A stretch of DNA of 55,068 nucleotides, taken from Actinomycetota bacterium (GTDB lineage Bacteria > Actinomycetota > Actinomycetes > Actinomycetales > Kineosporiaceae). This document shows, piece by piece, positions 52,145 to 55,068 of the stretch. Each line of letters opens with the position of its first letter. Within the stretch, counting starts at the first letter, position 1. The notes under the pieces are model-generated. The model saw nothing but the letters and a program-made list of their open reading frames with translations, was not told the DNA's origin and made no database searches. The stretch lies in NCBI GenBank assembly GCA_030837345.1, contig JAUPKQ010000024.1, positions 1-55,068 of the forward strand, in the 5' to 3' direction. A program made the position numbers and the translations under genes.

Positions 52145-52158
52145 TCACCGATCGGTGA
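52145..52158. promoter_or_regulatory. Palindrome TCACCGATCGGTGA at kinase promoter
   Basis: Perfect 14-bp palindrome starting 10 bp after TAGCGT (52129-52134) and so overlapping the expected transcription start of the PAS-GAF kinase gene. Position suits a repressor site. Confidence 0.5.
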
Positions 52159-52179
52159 ACACGACGACAAGGGCGGCGG

Positions 52180-52239
52180 TCATGATGGGGAACGGCAAAT
52201 CATGATGAGGAACCGCGAATCATGATGTGGAACCGCGAA
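52180..52239 (+). repeat. Three tandem 20-bp repeats carrying start codons
   Basis: TCATGATGNGGAACSGCRAA is present at 52180, 52200 and 52220 without spacers. Each unit contains ATGATG. In units 1 and 2 the frame closes after seven codons at a TGA overlapping the next ATG (peptides MMGNGKS and MMRNRES). In unit 3 the frame continues as the kinase gene (MMWNRED). The GGGGAAC or GAGGAAC of each unit lies about 12 nt before the next start. Confidence 0.8.
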
Positions 52240-53844
52240 GACTCGACGGCGGACCGAGGAACACCGACCCTCGCGTTCCCGACGGACGACACACCGGGAA
52301 CGGCCACCACGCAGGACGCTCCGTTCATCCCCGCGACCGCCGCCGAGTCGTTCCGGGTGGCGTTCCAGCACGCCACCGTCGGAACCGCCATTTTCGAACT
52401 CGGCCCGGGCGGGGAACGCTGGTTCCTCGTGGCCAACCAGGCCGCCGCGGAGATTTTCGGGACGACGCAGCACGACCTGGTCGGGCGGAACCTCGCGGAC
52501 TTCTGCGACTCGGACGACCACGAGGACCGGCAGCAGGCGACCGAGGTCGTCCTCGGCCTGAAGAAGACCTACGTGCGCCGGCGCCGGTACCGGCGCGTCT
52601 GCGGCGGGACGGTCTTGGTCGAGCTCCGCGCCCACCGCATCGAGCTGTTCACCCTGCCCCGGACCACCGTGCTCGCGCACTTCCTCGACATCACCGCCCG
52701 CCGCGAGGCCGAGGAGCACCGCGCCCTGATGGCGGCGACGAAGGCCGCCGTCGCCAGGCTGACCACCAAGGTCCTCTCGGGGGCGTCCCTGCCGGAGCTC
52801 TACCAGCTCATCGCCGACAAGGTCGCCCGCATCTTCGGCGCCGAGAACGTGTTCCTCGGCGTCGTCGACCCCCTGACCGGGCACTTCGAGACCAGGGCAG
52901 CCGTCGGCGAGGCCGCCGAACGCATGCTGAGCGGAGAGGTCGAACCGAGTGAGGAGTTCTGCCGCCGCATGCTCCGCCTCGGCTCCCTCGCGATCGCCGA
53001 ACCGGAACCGCACGTCCTCGAAGGGCTGGCGCCGACGCCCGGGCCCGGCGCGGCCGCCCGCTTCGGTCCCGAGGCCGGCGGCGGGCTGATCATGATCTCC
53101 CGGCCCACCGGGGCGGAGCCCTTCACAGAGATGGACGTCGAACTGCTCGGTGCCCTGGCCCAGCAGGTCGCGCTCGCGGTCGAACTCGCCCAGGCCCGTG
53201 CCGACCAGGAGCGGCTCTCCCTGCTGGAGGTGCGTGAGCACATCGCCCGGGACCTGCACGACACGGTGATCCAGGACCTGATCGCCATCGGGATGCAGCT
53301 CGACGCCGGTCTGGCTGGCGAGACCGACCCGGCCCGCCGCACCCGGCACGGCATGCTCGTCGACCAGTTGGAGGAGGCGATCCGGCGCCTGCGGGGATCG
53401 GTCTTCGACCTGCACGAGGTCCCCACCGGGCGCAGCTTCGACGAGACGGTGCGGGTGATCGCCGCCGAGGCCTCCCGGGTCCTCGGCCACCTGCCGAACG
53501 TGAAGATCGAGGGCTACCTCGACACCGTCCCGGCGTCCGTCAGCTTCTCGGCCCTGGCCGTCCTGCGCGAGGCCCTGTCGAACGTCGCGCGGCACGCCCG
53601 CGCGTCGGCGACCGGCATCCGCCTCAGCGTCGGTGAGGACCGGGTCCGGCTCGTCGTGGACGACGACGGGCGGGGTCTGCCGGAGCGGCCGGCCCCCGGC
53701 GACGGGCTCGGCAACATCCAGGAGCGGGCCGTGGCGCTCGGAGGATCGGCGACGGTCGGGAACCGCCCCGGCGGCGGGACCAGGCTGACGTGGTCCTGTC
53801 CGCTGACCGGTCAGGTCACCCCCGGCCGACCCGCCTTCCAGTGA
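52222..53844 (+). CDS. PAS-GAF sensor histidine kinase (DevS/DosS-like)
   Basis: Soluble kinase of 540 aa with no membrane segment. PAS domain (about 45-165: FRVAFQHATVGTAIFELG, ITARREAEEHRALM), GAF domain (about 185-335), HisKA_3 dimerisation box REHIARDLHDTVIQDLIAIG with phospho-His346, and HATPase with VLREALSNVARHARA and DDDGRGLPE, ending in GLGNIQERA. DevS has two GAF domains, the first haem-binding; here PAS replaces one and I cannot identify a haem ligand. The likely partner is the DevR-like regulator 650 bp upstream. Its leader holds a palindrome and the triple repeat; ATG 52222 or 52225 may be used. The 3' end overlaps the convergent PNPOx gene by 29 nt. Confidence 0.9.
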   Translation: MMWNREDSTADRGTPTLAFPTDDTPGTATTQDAPFIPATAAESFRVAFQHATVGTAIFELGPGGERWFLVANQAAAEIFGTTQHDLVGRNLADFCDSDDHEDRQQATEVVLGLKKTYVRRRRYRRVCGGTVLVELRAHRIELFTLPRTTVLAHFLDITARREAEEHRALMAATKAAVARLTTKVLSGASLPELYQLIADKVARIFGAENVFLGVVDPLTGHFETRAAVGEAAERMLSGEVEPSEEFCRRMLRLGSLAIAEPEPHVLEGLAPTPGPGAAARFGPEAGGGLIMISRPTGAEPFTEMDVELLGALAQQVALAVELAQARADQERLSLLEVREHIARDLHDTVIQDLIAIGMQLDAGLAGETDPARRTRHGMLVDQLEEAIRRLRGSVFDLHEVPTGRSFDETVRVIAAEASRVLGHLPNVKIEGYLDTVPASVSFSALAVLREALSNVARHARASATGIRLSVGEDRVRLVVDDDGRGLPERPAPGDGLGNIQERAVALGGSATVGNRPGGGTRLTWSCPLTGQVTPGRPAFQ

Positions 53845-54265
53845 TCTCCTGGACGTCCAGGCGCAGCACGAGATCACGGTGTCCCTCGGCCCACGTCGCC
53901 AGCCGCTCGCGGGCGGAGACGATCCGCGCGGGGTCCGTCTCGCGGACGAGCGATCCCGCCACGATGACGGACCAGCCGGTGCGGCCCACCGGGAAAGCGC
54001 CGTCCACCTCGTAGACGACGTCGATCGCCCCCGCGCCGATCAGGCGGGCGAGGAACACGTCGTCCCTGGTGCGGAACAGCACGTAGCCGTCCTCGGCGAA
54101 ATGGTTGAGCACGACGATGCGCGGGCGGCCGTCCTCGACGACGGCCAGCCTCCCGAACTCGGTCGCGGCGAGCAGACGGGCGCAGGCGGCGGGATCGAGC
54201 GCCTCCATCAGGTCGCGCCCGTCGTCGTCCGGAGCGATCGTCGCCTCGGTCGGGTCATCGGTCAT
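53816..54265 (-). CDS. Pyridoxamine 5'-phosphate oxidase-fold flavin-binding protein
   Basis: Small split-barrel protein (149 aa): CARLLAATEFGRLAVVEDGRPRIVVLNHF, then VLFRTRDDVFLARLIGAGAIDVVYEVDG and GWSVIVAGSLVRETDPA. These are the features of the PNPOx-like family binding FMN, F420 or haem rather than true pyridoxamine oxidases. Such genes often belong to DevR/DosR regulons, which fits the neighbouring kinase and regulator. ATG 54265 has GGAGG 7 nt upstream; the open frame to 54367 is leader. No DevR-type box was recognised in its promoter. Confidence 0.87.
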   Translation of the reverse strand: MTDDPTEATIAPDDDGRDLMEALDPAACARLLAATEFGRLAVVEDGRPRIVVLNHFAEDGYVLFRTRDDVFLARLIGAGAIDVVYEVDGAFPVGRTGWSVIVAGSLVRETDPARIVSARERLATWAEGHRDLVLRLDVQEITGRRVGRG

Positions 54266-54402
54266 CACATGTCCTCCCGCTCCCGGTCGCGGACGCGCCG
54301 GGGATCGACGGCGCGGCGGTACCTTCACCGATTCACCACCGATTGAACACCACGTCACGGTCCGCACGACCCGGCCCGTACGCTGAACACCCCGAGGTTG
54401 GA

Positions 54403-55065
54403 GTGCCGTGGCCGTCGAGCTGGAGTGTTGAGGCTGTGGGCGTGATCCGTCCCGGCGGTTCCGCGGCCGGGGAACAGGTCGTGCTCTGCCGGGACGACGG
54501 AACCTTCGCCGGCACCGCGTCCAAGGCCGTGGTCCACCACGACGACACCCCGTTGCACCTGGCCTTCTCGTGCTACGTGTTCGCCCCGGACGGCGCGCTC
54601 CTCGTCACGCGGCGCGCGAGGGACAAGGCGACCTTCCCGGGCCTGCGCACCAACAGCTGTTGCGGCCACCCCAGTCCCAGGGAGTCGATGTCCACCGCCG
54701 TCCGCCGCCGGCTCGGGCAGGAGCTCGGCGTCGTGGTGCCCGGGGTGTCGCTCGTCCTGCCGCGTTTCCGGTACCGGGCGACGGCGACCGACGGCACGGT
54801 CGAACACGAGCTGTGCCCGGTGTACCGGGCCGTCGTGACGGACCTCGACGTCCTGATCGACACGGCGGAGGTCGACGAGGCATGGTGGATGCCCTGGAAG
54901 GAGGTCGTCGACGGCGTCCTCGTCCCCGAATCCCCCGGCCGGCCGGCCGACCCCTGGTCGCCCTGGGCCGCGGACCAGATCGCCCAGCTCGCCAGGCTCG
55001 GCCCCGACCCTCTCGCCTGGGGAACCGCCGACGAGACCCTCCTCCCGGCTGCGGCCCTGCCCTGA
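54403..55065 (+). CDS. idi: Isopentenyl-diphosphate delta-isomerase type 1
   Basis: Nudix-fold enzyme interconverting IPP and DMAPP for isoprenoid and quinone side-chain synthesis (220 aa from GTG 54403). Features: EQVVLCRDDGTFAGTASKAVVHHDDTP-type start, LHLAFSCYVFAPDGALLVTRRA, the catalytic Cys in TNSCCGHP, REL-type Nudix helix AVRRRLGQELGV, and EHELCPVYRA with the catalytic Glu. TACGCT (54379-54384) should start the message near 54391, with GAGG 5 nt before GTG 54403. GTG 54436 is an alternative giving a more typical N-terminus. The coding region ends 3 bp before the window edge. Confidence 0.95.
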   Translation: MPWPSSWSVEAVGVIRPGGSAAGEQVVLCRDDGTFAGTASKAVVHHDDTPLHLAFSCYVFAPDGALLVTRRARDKATFPGLRTNSCCGHPSPRESMSTAVRRRLGQELGVVVPGVSLVLPRFRYRATATDGTVEHELCPVYRAVVTDLDVLIDTAEVDEAWWMPWKEVVDGVLVPESPGRPADPWSPWAADQIAQLARLGPDPLAWGTADETLLPAAALP

Positions 55066-55068
55066 CCG

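Noticed and set aside
52180-52239. CRISPR array
   Set aside because: The 20-bp repeats are contiguous without spacers and cover a start codon; no cas genes.

Overview
This window comes from a high-GC actinomycete (Actinomycetota). The support is the base composition, heavy use of GTG starts, many start codons only 6-7 nt downstream of a TANNNT -10 element (leaderless mRNAs), the ftsH-folE-folP-folB-folK neighbourhood, a conservon (cvn) operon, a MAB_1171c-type membrane protein, DUF2342 and DUF3180 proteins and a DevR/DosS-type two-component pair. I cannot assign a genus. I see no transposase, integrase, CRISPR array or rRNA, so it reads as chromosomal backbone with some accessory blocks.

Layout. 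1-4305 (-): histidine kinase and NarL-type regulator followed by an ABC ATPase and FtsX permease (cut at the left edge), with a 22-23 bp tandem repeat ahead of the ABC operon. 4330-8588: a MidA/NDUFAF7-type methyltransferase (+), two bacterial PH-domain membrane proteins (-) and a lone complex I NuoD (+). 8624-13662 (-): a coiled-coil membrane protein, DUF3180, a FolB-FolK fusion, FolP and FolE. The usual folE-folP adjacency is broken by a lipoprotein esterase (+) and a dense DnaA-box array. 13659-20046 (-): ftsH, hpt, tilS, DUF2342, dacB. 20117-26299: ppa, a polysaccharide deacetylase, a PQQ-propeller-like protein, otsA and pit. 26300-28029: a long regulatory stretch, a small CxxC/H protein, a tRNA-like RNA gene that does not fold as a standard cloverleaf, and a TVP38/DedA-like protein.

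28185-33035: a conservon with NIT sensor protein, NIT kinase CvnA, roadblock CvnB and DUF742 CvnC, but no CvnD GTPase. 33283-40371: secreted PIG-L deacetylase, a DUF6270-like protein, gpsA, a DHH phosphoesterase and a class A penicillin-binding protein. 40599-43788: a three-gene operon of XRE-type regulator, ImmA/IrrE-type HExxH protein, and a seven-helix MAB_1171c-like protein fused to an MpaB/DUF2236 oxygenase-like domain, with a perfect ribosome binding site and ATG at the domain junction. 44053-46122 (-): a secreted GH16 hydrolase behind four 11-bp direct repeats, and a NarL-type regulator. 46648-50297: LacI repressor, polyol-type dehydrogenase and FGGY kinase. 50381-54265: STAS protein, DevR-like regulator, degenerate receiver, PAS-GAF kinase with a triple 20-bp repeat over its start, and a PNPOx-fold protein. 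54403-55065: idi.

The genes cover folate synthesis, purine salvage, tRNA-Ile modification, peptidoglycan synthesis and trimming, phosphate uptake and turnover, trehalose and isoprenoid synthesis, and several signalling systems. The items I consider most worth testing are the tRNA-like gene, the non-oriC DnaA-box array, the MAB_1171c-MpaB fusion with its internal start, the apparent CTG starts of folE and tilS, the tandem mini-ORF leader of the PAS-GAF kinase, the 49-bp nested dyad at 43867-43915, and the 11-bp repeats ahead of pit and the GH16 gene.
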